Shown piece by piece: positions 24,331 to 33,085 of a stretch of 64,000 nucleotides of DNA (positions are counted from its first letter, which is position 1; each line of letters starts with the position of its first letter). The stretch comes from DATBLE01 sp963791425 (GTDB taxonomy: Bacteria; Actinomycetota; Thermoleophilia; Gaiellales; Gaiellaceae). The notes below the pieces were generated by a model. The model worked only from the letters and a program-made list of their open reading frames with translations, did no database searches and was not told where the DNA came from. Both the position numbers and the translations under genes were made by a program. The stretch is from contig CAWBSE010000003.1 of the NCBI GenBank assembly GCA_963791425.1, positions 496,001 through 560,000 of the forward strand. Direction: 5' to 3'.

Positions 24331-25241
24331 TACGCCTCCGCGGAGCGGCGCCCGGCAACCGGATCCCACAGCAGCGCCACGAGCAGCCCGACGATCAGGC
24401 CGATCAGGCCGCCGACGGCCGCACCGGTACGGCTGTTCGCCGCCGCGGTCTTGGTCGCCACCCCCGGCGAGGTCACGCGCGCCTTCTCGACGCTTTCGGC
24501 CAGCGAGAGGAACTGCTGCGCGGAGAGCCGGTCGGACTCCAACTGGCCGAGCCGCTGCTCAACCGTGACCAGCGTCGTGTTGATGTTCGCGAGCAGGAGC
24601 AGCCGCTCGGTCGCGTTCAGGGTCGTGTCCTTGAGGATCGCCGCCTGCTGCGCCTGCGCCACCGCGAAGCGGTCGTTGTTGCGCGCGATGCTCTTGTCGT
24701 CGAAGTCGATCTGCTCCTTCAGCTTCGCGATCTTCACGTCGGTGTAGCCGGACACCGAGTTGACGACCACGCCGGCGAGCCTGTTCGCGGCATCGGCGAT
24801 CTTGTGCGGCGGCGAGCCCGTGACGGTGATCGCCAGTAGCGGCGCCGGCGTCCCGACCTTCCCGGAGGTGATCCCGAGGATCGGCTTCGTCGTGATGTGC
24901 CCGCTCAGCCGGCCGGGCTTCAGCCCGACCTGCGGAGCAACCCGGCGCACGGTCGCCGCGCTCGTCACCAGGTTCGAGACGAGCCCGAGCGACGTCGGCG
25001 CCGACGACACGGCCGCGGCGCCGCCCGGCGCGAGCGGCTGGCCGAGGTACACCTGCGCCGTCGCCTTGAACGTCGTCGAGTGCGTCCCGAGCGAGACGAG
25101 GTACCCGATCACGAGGCCGGCGACGAGTCCGCCGACCGGCAACCACCAGCGCGACGCGATCGCGCGCCAGTACCGGCCGAAATCGACCTCCTGCTCCGCG
25201 TCGACGTCCACGGCGGGCCCAGGCTGGGAATCAGCGGGCAT
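24330..25241 (-). CDS. Wzz-like polysaccharide chain-length / co-polymerase protein
   Basis: From ATG 25241 the protein has 303 residues. Q-E-V-D-F-G-R-Y-W-R precedes the first membrane helix (about 34-52). A periplasmic-side domain includes F-K-A-T-A-Q-V-Y-L-G, P-L-L-A-I-T-V-T-G and a helical coiled region with L-K-E-Q-I-D-F-D. A second helix (about 272-292) is followed by L-W-D-P-V-A. This is the two-helix Wzz/polysaccharide co-polymerase layout without the cytosolic tyrosine-kinase domain. Such proteins control polymer length. It is the first gene of a two-gene operon with the glycosyltransferase and is divergent from a methyltransferase at 25294. Confidence 0.82.
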   Translation of the reverse strand: MPADSQPGPAVDVDAEQEVDFGRYWRAIASRWWLPVGGLVAGLVIGYLVSLGTHSTTFKATAQVYLGQPLAPGGAAAVSSAPTSLGLVSNLVTSAATVRRVAPQVGLKPGRLSGHITTKPILGITSGKVGTPAPLLAITVTGSPPHKIADAANRLAGVVVNSVSGYTDVKIAKLKEQIDFDDKSIARNNDRFAVAQAQQAAILKDTTLNATERLLLLANINTTLVTVEQRLGQLESDRLSAQQFLSLAESVEKARVTSPGVATKTAAANSRTGAAVGGLIGLIVGLLVALLWDPVAGRRSAEA

Positions 25242-25293
25242 ACCGGCGGCAACCCTACCGGAGACGCGAACCCCCCTCGCTACGATCAGCCGC

Positions 25294-26112
25294 GTGCGCT
25301 TCGCCGAGCGGGGAATCCAGGACATCACCAGCTCGGACGATCCACGCATCGCCGAGGCCGATCGACGCAGCCCGGTGGTCGTCGCACTGGAGCTGTCGGA
25401 GCACGCCGACCTCGACGAGCTGAAGTTCCGCGAGGAGATCGAGCCGTACCAGGACGGCCTCGAGGCGGCGCTCGGCTTCTTCCACCGGAAGAACGTGCTG
25501 CCGTACCTCGACAACGTGCTCGCGCGAACCGGCATCCGGCCGAACGGGACCGTCGTCGAGCTCGGCGCCGGCTCGTGCTGGCTGAGCGCGTCGCTCGCCT
25601 GCCTCCCCGCGGTCGACCGGGTGGTCGCGATCGAGTTCTCCGAGCGGCGGCTGCGAACGATCCCGCCCGCCTCGATCGCCCTCCTCGACGCGCCCGCCGA
25701 GAAGCTCGAGCGTCGCGTCGCCGACTTCTACGCATCCGGGCTCGAGCCGGGGTCGGCCGACCTCGTGTGCGTCGATGCCGCGTTCCACCACGCCTCCGAC
25801 CCCGTCCTCTTCGGCCGCGTCGCGTTCGACCTGCTGAGGCCCGGCGGCGTGTTCCTGCTGCTCCGCGAGCCGACCCTCGCGCTGCTCCACCGCTCGCGCA
25901 GCCACGGCATCGAGGCAGAGCACGGCGACTTCGAGCACGAGTACCACCACCGCGAGTACGTCGATCTGCTCCGGCAGGCGGGCTTCGACGCGAAGGCGCT
26001 CCCGGTGCGCTGGTTCTACACGCAGTGGTGGCGGAAGCTGCTCTACCGGCCGTTCGCCGTGCCGATCGCGTACGTGCGCGGGAGCTTCGTCTACGTCGGC
26101 AGCAAGCCGTAG
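25294..26112 (+). CDS. Class I SAM-dependent methyltransferase
   Basis: The GTG at 25294 gives 272 residues. Motif I is V-V-E-L-G-A-G-S (87-94), followed by acidic V-A-I-E-F-S and the motif V-C-V-D-A-A-F-H-H. Then comes L-L-R-P-G-G-V-F-L-L-L-R-E-P, the usual post-motif strand of class I enzymes. The protein likely methylates a sugar or a lipid-linked intermediate, given the locus; the sequence does not fix the target. Its 3' end overlaps the stop of the minus-strand propeller gene by 22 bases. The 52-base gap to the Wzz gene must hold two divergent promoters. Confidence 0.85.
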   Translation: MRFAERGIQDITSSDDPRIAEADRRSPVVVALELSEHADLDELKFREEIEPYQDGLEAALGFFHRKNVLPYLDNVLARTGIRPNGTVVELGAGSCWLSASLACLPAVDRVVAIEFSERRLRTIPPASIALLDAPAEKLERRVADFYASGLEPGSADLVCVDAAFHHASDPVLFGRVAFDLLRPGGVFLLLREPTLALLHRSRSHGIEAEHGDFEHEYHHREYVDLLRQAGFDAKALPVRWFYTQWWRKLLYRPFAVPIAYVRGSFVYVGSKP

Positions 26113-27395
26113 AGCCGCGTGTACCCGGTGAGGTACACGCGCTCCGGCCCGGCGACCAGGGGCGAGTACTTGCCGTCGGGAAAGCTCCAGAGCCGCTCGC
26201 CCGTGGCGGCGTCGAGCCCATAGGTACGGCCCTTCAGCGTCGAGAAGTAGACGACGTTCCCGATCACGCTGGCCGAGCCCGAGATCGGACCGTCGGCGCG
26301 GAAGTCCCACCGGACGTCTCCGGTTGCCGCATCGAGCGAGAGGAAGTGCCCGCTGTAGGAGCCGATCAGGATCCGCTCGTTCCACACCGCCGGCGAGGCG
26401 TAGACGTACCCGCCGGTGGACTGCGACCAGCGCACGTCGCCGGTGCTCGCGCCGAACGAGTAGACCTTGCCGTCGGTCGAGCCGATGTACACGCGTCCGT
26501 ATGCCGCCGCAGGCGTCGAGTAGAACGTCCCCTGGCTGCCGAAGCGCTGCTGCGCCGAGCCGCGCCAGATCAGGGCGCCGGTGCGCGAGTTCAGCGCGTA
26601 CAGGTGGTGGTCGTACGAGCCGACGAAGAGCCGGTGCCCCGTGAGAGCGAATGCGCCCTTCACCTCGCCGCCGGTGTGGAACGTCCAGACGGTCCGACCC
26701 GTCTTCTGGTCGAGCGCGTAGACGGCGCCGGCCCAGTCGCCCACGTACACACGCCCGTCCGCCAGGAGCGGCGACGTCTCGCTCGGCCCGATCACGCGGC
26801 GCCAGCGGAGCTTGCCGGTGCGCGCGTCGAGCGCGACCACCTCTCCGTCGAGCCCGGCCGTCCCCGGCGACGCATTGCACGCGTCCCGGCCTTCGCGGCG
26901 GACGTTGAGGAACGCCATGTAGACGACGCCGTCTGCGACCGCGGGTGACGCCGCCGTGCAGCGGCCCGACACGAACCGCCAACTGGCCCGCCCGGTGGCC
27001 GTCTGCACCGCGAAGAGCGTCCCGGGGTTATTGGCGATGTACGCGCGCCCGTACGCGATCGCGGGCGGGAACTCGAGCAGGTGCCGCGCGCGGAACGTCC
27101 ACTGGGTGCGGAACGGCGGGACAAGCGCGCTCGGCAGGTAGCGCAGCCGCTCCTGGTCGTAGCCGTACATCGGCCAGTCGACGCGGGTGAGCGCGGCGGG
27201 CTTGCCCGGTTTCGGCTTCGGTTTCGGCTTCGGGGCGGGCGCCGTCTGGGTCGGCACGAATTCGATCGTGGACGAGCCCCGGATGTCGCGACCCTGGTGC
27301 TTCCGGTAGAGGTAGAAGCCCGCGACGGTGCCGACGAACAGCAGCACCACTCCCCCGACCGCGGCGCCGACGATGATCCAGCGTTTCCGCGTCAA
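26091..27395 (-). CDS. Membrane-anchored PQQ-like beta-propeller protein
   Basis: The TTG at 27395 (overlapping the TGA of the upstream deacetylase) is the only start that places a membrane helix at residues 7-29, after M-T-R-K-R-W. A Pro/Lys linker leads to a ~360-residue propeller. Its repeats have the form V-Y-x-G-x-x-D/W-x-x-x-Y-A-L-D-x-x-T-G-x-x-x-W (for example V-Y-A-L-D-Q-K-T-G-R-T-V-W). These resemble PQQ-dependent dehydrogenase or BamB propellers, but no catalytic residues are apparent, so a scaffolding or glycan-binding role outside the membrane is more likely. A second copy is at 29738-31051, and both flank the epimerase and deacetylase. Confidence 0.8.
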   Translation of the reverse strand: MTRKRWIIVGAAVGGVVLLFVGTVAGFYLYRKHQGRDIRGSSTIEFVPTQTAPAPKPKPKPKPGKPAALTRVDWPMYGYDQERLRYLPSALVPPFRTQWTFRARHLLEFPPAIAYGRAYIANNPGTLFAVQTATGRASWRFVSGRCTAASPAVADGVVYMAFLNVRREGRDACNASPGTAGLDGEVVALDARTGKLRWRRVIGPSETSPLLADGRVYVGDWAGAVYALDQKTGRTVWTFHTGGEVKGAFALTGHRLFVGSYDHHLYALNSRTGALIWRGSAQQRFGSQGTFYSTPAAAYGRVYIGSTDGKVYSFGASTGDVRWSQSTGGYVYASPAVWNERILIGSYSGHFLSLDAATGDVRWDFRADGPISGSASVIGNVVYFSTLKGRTYGLDAATGERLWSFPDGKYSPLVAGPERVYLTGYTRLYGLLPT

Positions 27396-28135
27396 GAGGG
27401 GAGCGCCGCCAGCTTCGCCGCGAACCCTTTGACGCCGTCGCTCCCGCTGATCCGCACGCGCGACAGCGTGTAGAGCTCGGCCGGCCGCGCGACGCCGTAG
27501 TTCGTCGTCGTCGCGCCGAGGTAGCCGGCCTGCTGCACGGCGGCGACGACGGCCGCGTCGTAGCGGCCCGCCGGGTAGCAGAAGAAGTTGACCGGCACGT
27601 GGAACATCTTCCTGATCGCCGCGCGTGACCCGGTGACCTCTTCGCGCAGCCGTGCCGCGTCGACCTTCGTCAGGTCGGGGTGGGTGAGCGTGTGCGCGTC
27701 GAGCTCCCAGCCCGCCGCGAGCAGCTTCCGCACGCCCGGCGGACGGATCCCCCAGACCGGCTTCAGGTTCGCGACCTCGAGGTTGAGCACGCCCGGCCAG
27801 TGGCGCGCCTTCAACACCGGCAGCGCCGTCTTCACGTCGCTGAGGTAGCCGTCGTCGAAGGAGAGGACGACGGGCCTGGCGGGCAGCGTCGCCACCCCGC
27901 GCCACGCGTCGAAGACGCGCTGCAGCGTCACCGCCTGGTAGCCGTGGGCGGCCAGCCACGCGACCTGGGCGTTGAAGTCGGCGGGCGGCACGTACAGCTC
28001 GGGGTACGGCGCTTTCGCCGGCGCGGGGCTGAGCACGTGGTACATCAGCACCGGCACCGGGCGGAGGCGGTTCCCCGCCTGTGCGGGCAGGACGAGGACG
28101 ACCGCGAGGGCCGCGACGGCGGCGATCGCCTTCAT
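27392..28135 (-). CDS. Exported polysaccharide deacetylase (carbohydrate esterase 4)
   Basis: ATG 28135 overlaps the TGA of the epimerase gene (ATGA) and begins a signal peptide, M-K-A-I-A-A-V-A-A-L ending P-A-Q-A-G. The 247-residue product has V-L-M-Y-H-V-L, S-F-D-D-G (D94, D95) and the metal ligands in H-T-L-T-H (148-152), followed by F-C-Y-P-A-G-R-Y-D. It is a CE4 deacetylase acting outside the cytoplasm. Being translated directly after a uronyl C5-epimerase suggests that both modify the same exported polymer, for example removing acetyl groups from amino sugars. That substrate is inference. Confidence 0.88.
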   Translation of the reverse strand: MKAIAAVAALAVVLVLPAQAGNRLRPVPVLMYHVLSPAPAKAPYPELYVPPADFNAQVAWLAAHGYQAVTLQRVFDAWRGVATLPARPVVLSFDDGYLSDVKTALPVLKARHWPGVLNLEVANLKPVWGIRPPGVRKLLAAGWELDAHTLTHPDLTKVDAARLREEVTGSRAAIRKMFHVPVNFFCYPAGRYDAAVVAAVQQAGYLGATTTNYGVARPAELYTLSRVRISGSDGVKGFAAKLAALPS

Positions 28136-29709
28136 CGGGGCAGGTATCCGAGCGAGACGGATCGCGACCGGCCCGCGGAGTTCGCGGCCAGCAGCGTGAC
28201 GTGCCAGCGTCCCGGCGGCAGGTGCAGGCGGCGTGTCCCGGCGAGCCCGCGGCGGCCGAGATCGAGCGTTCGCACCGAGGAGTCCTGAACGAGGCGCAGC
28301 CTGATGCGCAGCCAGGGCGTCCCCTCCGCGGCCGAGCTCCACGAGACGATCGCCGGAGCGGTCACGGTGACGGTGAGCGGCGGCAGGTCCGGCGCGGGCG
28401 CGATCGTCACCGGCGGAGCGGCCTCCTCGGCCCGCCGGCCCGCCGGCGCGACCGCGGTCAGGAACGGGTGGTACGTCCCCGGCGAGGCGTCGACGGGTGA
28501 CCAGACGAAGGTGTTCTCGCCGTGCGGGAAGCTCCGCGTCACGCGTTCCCCGTTGACCACGAGGGTGACGGTCGACCCCTTCGACAGCCAGAACCGGATC
28601 GGCGCCTCGTCGCGGAAGCCGTCGGCCGGATGCGGGTAGACGGTCGCCGGCGCGCCCCGGAAGCGGAGCACCGGCGGCTCGCTCTCGTAGCCCTCGAACC
28701 GGTCCGCGGCGGCGCGCCAGGCGTCATCGCCGGTGCGCACTGCGAGCTTGCGAAGAAGGCCGATGACGTAGTCATGGTAGTCGAGCGGGGACTCGTCTCC
28801 CCGCAGGGAATAGAGCGACCAGTAGCCGGTGTCGAACCTCGGCAGCAGCGTCCTCGCCGCAGCGGTCAGCCGCGTCGCCATCCCCGCGGCGGCCGAATCC
28901 CCAGAGATCGTCGCGTAGTCCCCGACCGACAGCGCCGTCTGGAGCTGGGCGTTCAGCACCGGCACGCGGTCGAAGCTGTACAGCGCGATCCACGGCTTCG
29001 CGGGCGCACTCGGCGAGAGGAGCTTCGGGACCGCCGCGTAGGCGCTGTCGGCCGCGTCGAGCAGCACCTGGTCGGAGAGCAGCGTGCCGGCCCGCGCGAG
29101 CGCCTGGGCGGCGACGGCCTGCGCCATCCCCGACGTCCACGGCGCCGTGCCCGAGCCGAACGGGAATTCGTACTCCCAGCGCATCGTGTTGCCCGACACG
29201 GCGGCGCGGTCGAGCAGGGCGTTCGCCAGATGCTCCGTCTCGGCCGTGTCCTTCGCCGCGACGTCGGCGTTGAGCTTCGCGAAGTTCGCCAGCGGGTGGA
29301 ACACGTAGCCGTGACCCGAGAAGAACCGGTACACGGCGCCGTCCTCCCCCTCGATGTCGGGCCGCGGCCCGGCGAGCGCGTGCGTCGACAGCCACTCGGC
29401 GTTGACGGCCAGCGTCGAGAAGAGCGTCAGCGCCCTCGGCGCAGTGTAGGCGCGCCACTGGGCCGCGACGTCGGCGACGACGGCATCGATCACGTCGACC
29501 CGCAGCGGCGGCAACTGCTTCGTCCCGGCCCGCACGTTCGTGAGGGTCGCGCGGTAGCCGGCGCCCTGCGCGGGCGTCAGGTCGCCGCGATCGACCGCGA
29601 GCGTTAGCCCCTGCCGGATCAGGGCAGACGGTGTCGGGCGCATGGCCGATCCGGCGGCGGGAACGGCGAGGAGCGCGACGGCGAAGGATGCGGCGAAAAC
29701 AAGGCGCAT
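28132..29709 (-). CDS. D-glucuronyl C5-epimerase-like protein (exported)
   Basis: This 525-residue protein has a signal peptide (M-R-L-V-F-A-A-S-F-A-V-A-L-L-A-V ending A-A-G-S-A). An alpha/alpha-barrel-like domain follows with V-F-H-P-L-A-N-F-A-K-L-N, W-E-Y-E-F-P-F-G-S and W-T-S-G-M-A-Q-A, and D-T-G-Y-W-S-L-Y-S-L near 310. These match the C-terminal domain of D-glucuronyl C5-epimerases, which convert GlcA to IdoA within heparan-type chains. A C-terminal beta region (~360-525) may bind carbohydrate. It lies in a single overlapping operon with a deacetylase and a sulfotransferase. Some bacterial relatives act on other uronates, so the exact polymer is open. Confidence 0.8.
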   Translation of the reverse strand: MRLVFAASFAVALLAVPAAGSAMRPTPSALIRQGLTLAVDRGDLTPAQGAGYRATLTNVRAGTKQLPPLRVDVIDAVVADVAAQWRAYTAPRALTLFSTLAVNAEWLSTHALAGPRPDIEGEDGAVYRFFSGHGYVFHPLANFAKLNADVAAKDTAETEHLANALLDRAAVSGNTMRWEYEFPFGSGTAPWTSGMAQAVAAQALARAGTLLSDQVLLDAADSAYAAVPKLLSPSAPAKPWIALYSFDRVPVLNAQLQTALSVGDYATISGDSAAAGMATRLTAAARTLLPRFDTGYWSLYSLRGDESPLDYHDYVIGLLRKLAVRTGDDAWRAAADRFEGYESEPPVLRFRGAPATVYPHPADGFRDEAPIRFWLSKGSTVTLVVNGERVTRSFPHGENTFVWSPVDASPGTYHPFLTAVAPAGRRAEEAAPPVTIAPAPDLPPLTVTVTAPAIVSWSSAAEGTPWLRIRLRLVQDSSVRTLDLGRRGLAGTRRLHLPPGRWHVTLLAANSAGRSRSVSLGYLPR

Positions 29710-29737
29710 GACGACCGAGGCGTCATCAAGGGTAGCC

Positions 29738-31051
29738 CTACTGCGGCTCTACCGCGTAGATACGCGAGAACCCGTGCAGGAGCAGGCGCCCACCGCTCCC
29801 GGAGACCGGCACGTACTCGCCGTGCGGGAACGTGAAGACGACGCGGCCGGTACGGGCGTCGGCGCCGACGATCCGGTGCGCAAAGTTGCCTGCGTAGACC
29901 ACACCGCCGACGACGGCGGGCGCGCCCGAGATCGCGCCGCCCGTCTGCACCGTCCAGCCGACGCGGCCGCTCCAGGCCGAGACGCAGTAGAGCAACCCGT
30001 AGTACGAGCCGAAGAACACGCGGCCCGCCCAGACCGCCGGCGACGAATACACGTAGCTGCCGGTGTGCACGCGCCAGAGGTAGCGCCCGCCGGTGGTGAA
30101 CGCGGTCAGCGAGCCGCCGTCCGACGACGGGACGAACACCCGGCCGCCCGAAACTGCGGGCGTCCCGTAGATCCGGCCGTTCACCCCCGCCGACCATCGC
30201 AGCCGTCCGCTCCCGGGCGCGAGGGCCAGGATGCGTCCGCCGTAGTCCCCGATGTACAGCGTGCGCCCGGCGATCGCGGCGCTCGACGTGATCTTGTAGC
30301 CGCCGTCGAACACCCAGCGGAAGCGCCTGGTGCGCAGGTCGAGCGCGTAGACCCGGCCGTTCCACGCGCCGAACCAGTCGACGCCGTCGCGCACGACCGG
30401 CGACGACTCGATCGGCGAGCCGATCCGGACGGCGAAGCGCTGCCGCCCGGTCGCGCGGTCGAGAACGCGCACGGCGCCGTCCATCCCGTGGACGACGAGC
30501 AGGTCGCCTGCGACCGCGGGCGACGCGGCCATCTTCCCGCCGGCGATGCGGTTCCGCCACACGATCGTCCCGTCCCGCATCGAGATCGCCGTGACGGTAC
30601 CTCTGCTGTTGCCGATGTAGGCGACGCCGTCGGAGACGACCGCCGGGAACTCGATCAGCGAGCCGAGCCCGCGCGTCCAAACGACCCGAAACGGCGGCCG
30701 GACGCCGATCGCCGGATGGGTCTGTGTCCGCGCGAGGGTGGCCCCGTACATCGGCCATTGCAGACCCGGCTGGTAGACGCGCACGACCACGCGGCGGAGG
30801 CGCTGGAAGGGCATCCGCACCTCGCGCGGCGCGTACCCCTTCGCCGCGACCTCGACGACCAGCGGAGCACGGCGACGCAGGCGGAACTCCGCGTTGCCCT
30901 TCCGGTTCGCGCGGTCGCCCAGCGGCCCGACGCGGACGGCCGCGCCGCGGACGCGGCGGCCGGTGTCGCCGTCGACCACCGTGACGACGACGTGGAAGCG
31001 CTTCGGCTGCAGGCGGACGGGTGCAGGAGCAGGGGCCCGCTCGACCGGCAC
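29738..31051 (-). CDS. PQQ-like beta-propeller protein, probable lipoprotein
   Basis: From the GTG at 31051 the protein has 437 residues. A small beta domain (~15-95; V-V-V-T-V-V-D-G-D-T-G-R-R-V) resembles a carboxypeptidase-regulatory-type fold. A PQQ-like propeller follows with repeats such as V-Y-A-L-D-L-R-T-R-R-F-R-W and G-W-T-V-Q-T-G-G. The same frame continues upstream and encodes L-L-A-L-T-A-L-A-A-G-C-G, an almost perfect lipobox. Only a CTG at 31123 (or ATC) could start it, so the annotated start probably clips a lipoprotein signal. Same family as 26091-27395, hence likely a paired extracellular scaffold for the epimerase/deacetylase operon. Confidence 0.72.
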   Translation of the reverse strand: MPVERAPAPAPVRLQPKRFHVVVTVVDGDTGRRVRGAAVRVGPLGDRANRKGNAEFRLRRRAPLVVEVAAKGYAPREVRMPFQRLRRVVVRVYQPGLQWPMYGATLARTQTHPAIGVRPPFRVVWTRGLGSLIEFPAVVSDGVAYIGNSRGTVTAISMRDGTIVWRNRIAGGKMAASPAVAGDLLVVHGMDGAVRVLDRATGRQRFAVRIGSPIESSPVVRDGVDWFGAWNGRVYALDLRTRRFRWVFDGGYKITSSAAIAGRTLYIGDYGGRILALAPGSGRLRWSAGVNGRIYGTPAVSGGRVFVPSSDGGSLTAFTTGGRYLWRVHTGSYVYSSPAVWAGRVFFGSYYGLLYCVSAWSGRVGWTVQTGGAISGAPAVVGGVVYAGNFAHRIVGADARTGRVVFTFPHGEYVPVSGSGGRLLLHGFSRIYAVEPQ

Positions 31052-31160
31052 AGCCGGACGCTCGACGGTCGCGCTCGATCCGCACCCCGCGGCGAGCGCA
31101 GTCAGCGCGAGAAGGGACCCCAGACGGCGGATGCGACGACGGTAGCGCCGGGCCCGGCGG

Positions 31161-32108
31161 TCAGACGGTCCAGCCGTACCCGGCGAGGTCGAGCCCGGTG
31201 AGCGCAGCGGTCGCCCGGTTGCTCTCGCGGTAGCGGTCGCCGACCGCCTCGTCGATCTGCCGTTTCAACTCGGCGTCGCCGTGGTCGGTCAGGCGCTGCG
31301 GCACGGCCTTCTTGAGGACGTCACCGCGCGCGAACGTCTGCACGCGCTTGAAGAGCCAGGGCGAGTCGACGAGCGGCGCCGGCTGGTAGTCAGACCGCCG
31401 CGCCAGCCGGTTGCCGAACCGAGTCACCTCGATCACGGCCGTCGACGGCGTCCGGTGCGGAGTCTTGCCGAACGGGAGCGTGCCGAGCACCTCGGGGCCG
31501 ACCGGCCGGCCGGCGAACTGCCCGATCGACTCGACGAACCCCGCCGGGTCGTTCACGAATCCCTCGTACGGGAGCACGAGCACCGCGTCGTCGCCGAAGC
31601 GCGACCGGTAGTAGCGGATCAGGTGCTCGTACTCGAAGAAGCGGAAGTCGAACGTCGGCACCCGCGCGTCGGGATCGACCGCCGTCTCGACGTACGTCTC
31701 GAAGGCGCACGGGCCGCCGGAGAGGACGTACTGCTTGTAGACCGACCGGATCATGCTCCGCTGCTCACGGACGACGATCAGCACCTTCGCGCCGGGGAAG
31801 ACGGCGGCAAGCCGGTCGGCGATCTCCTTGCTGTCGTAGCCGCCCGAGCTCGGGTGGCCGGACAGCCGCTCGTTCGAGACGACCGGCAGCAGCCCCTGCC
31901 CCTCGACCTTCGCGAGCAGCGGGGCGAACTGCGCCCGGAAGTCCTCGGCGTCGAACTCGAGCGGCCGCGCCTTGACGATCAGCCGCGCCGGGTGGTCGTC
32001 CTTGCTCTTCCCGACCGTCCTCAGGCCCGCCTGCTCGTGCCGGAACAGGTACGTCTGCAGCCAGGTCGTGGCGGTCTTGTGGTACCCGATGTGGAGCAGC
32101 ACGCTCAC
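31161..32108 (-). CDS. PAPS-dependent sulfotransferase (ST1)
   Basis: GTG 32108 overlaps the TGA of the ATP-grasp gene (GTGA) and gives 315 residues. The PAPS 5'-phosphosulfate loop is H-I-G-Y-H-K-T-A-T-T-W-L-Q near the N terminus, and the 3'-phosphate site is V-V-R-E-Q-R-S-M-I near residue 115-123. There is no signal peptide, so it acts in the cytoplasm. Together with ST2 (44923) and ST4 (52777) it shares R-L-S-G-H-P-x-S-G-G-Y-D and a terminal G-Y-G-W-T ending. The family transfers sulfate to hydroxyl or amino groups of carbohydrates or lipids; a sugar of this locus is the likely acceptor. Confidence 0.85.
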   Translation of the reverse strand: MSVLLHIGYHKTATTWLQTYLFRHEQAGLRTVGKSKDDHPARLIVKARPLEFDAEDFRAQFAPLLAKVEGQGLLPVVSNERLSGHPSSGGYDSKEIADRLAAVFPGAKVLIVVREQRSMIRSVYKQYVLSGGPCAFETYVETAVDPDARVPTFDFRFFEYEHLIRYYRSRFGDDAVLVLPYEGFVNDPAGFVESIGQFAGRPVGPEVLGTLPFGKTPHRTPSTAVIEVTRFGNRLARRSDYQPAPLVDSPWLFKRVQTFARGDVLKKAVPQRLTDHGDAELKRQIDEAVGDRYRESNRATAALTGLDLAGYGWTV

Positions 32109-33073
32109 TCGGCGAGCGGCTCGAGCGCGCCGCCCGGGCCGGGCGTCAGGCAGAGGTCGGAGAAGAAGCGGGTCATGGTCACGCCCTCGCGGAAGTCGCC
32201 GAGGCGCGGCTCCGGCTGCTCCCCGCGGGCGAGGGCGAGGGCGAGCTCCGGGTAGCGGCCGCCGGCGGCGAGCGGCAGCGGGAAGCCGCCGCCGAAGCGC
32301 GGGTTCACGTCCGTGACCTCGTGACGGCCCTCGGAGACACGGAAGCACTGGACGTTCGCCGGGCCCCAGATCGGCAGCGTCTCGGCGACCTGGCGGCCGA
32401 ACTCGATCAGCGCTGGATCTTTGATGGACATGCCCTTGATCGACTCGCCGCCCTTCGACTCGATCATCGTTCGCGGGATCGCCGCCAGGCAGCGACCGTC
32501 GAAGTCGCAGAAGACGTCGATCGAGAACTCCTCGCCCGCGCAGACCTGCTGGACGAACGAGTCGGCCTGTGTCCGGCGGAGGTAGAAGTCGAGCTCCTCG
32601 CGGTCGTGGGCGCGATAGATGTCGCGCGACCCGAACCCGCGGCGCGGCTTCACCAGCACCGGGTAGGACAGGTCGTCCGGGAGCCCGTCCGGCAGCCAGC
32701 TCGCCGGCGACGGGATGCCGTGCTCCTCGAAGAACACGTGCGCCTGGTACTTGTCCTCGGTGCGCCGGACCACGTCCGGGGCCGGGAGCAGGACGAGCGG
32801 GCCGCCGAACTCCGCGCGCCGCTCGGCGAGCAAGAGGTGGTCGAGGTCGGCGAGCGGGACGATCAGACGGATCTCGTGGTCGCGGACGAGACCCTGCAGC
32901 GCCGCGAGGTAGCCGGGATCGTCGACGCGCGGGACAATCGCGCGCTCGTCGGCGTGGTAGAGCGCCGGCGCGAGCTCGTTGGCATCGACCGCGACCGTGT
33001 GCGCGCCGGCGCGGCGAAACGCGGAGACGATGTCCACGCGCTGCCCCGCGCAGGTGAAGAGAACCGCCGTCAC
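32105..33073 (-). CDS. ATP-grasp enzyme (carbamoyl-phosphate-synthase-large-like)
   Basis: This 322-residue protein begins with a Rossmann-like preATP-grasp domain (T-A-V-L-F-T-C-A-G-Q-R). The ATP-grasp fold follows: T-E-D-K-Y near 107, Y-P-V-L-V-K-P-R-R-G-F-G-S, F-V-Q-Q-V-C-A-G-E-E-F-S-I-D-V and metal-site V-T-D-V-N-P-R-F-G-G-G-F. Such enzymes join a carboxylate to an amine or thiol using ATP. In capsule loci they are thought to attach amino acids or amino groups to sugars. The stop overlaps the start of ST1. The acceptor is not indicated. Confidence 0.8.
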   Translation of the reverse strand: MTAVLFTCAGQRVDIVSAFRRAGAHTVAVDANELAPALYHADERAIVPRVDDPGYLAALQGLVRDHEIRLIVPLADLDHLLLAERRAEFGGPLVLLPAPDVVRRTEDKYQAHVFFEEHGIPSPASWLPDGLPDDLSYPVLVKPRRGFGSRDIYRAHDREELDFYLRRTQADSFVQQVCAGEEFSIDVFCDFDGRCLAAIPRTMIESKGGESIKGMSIKDPALIEFGRQVAETLPIWGPANVQCFRVSEGRHEVTDVNPRFGGGFPLPLAAGGRYPELALALARGEQPEPRLGDFREGVTMTRFFSDLCLTPGPGGALEPLAE

Positions 33074-33085
33074 GACCGCAAAACC

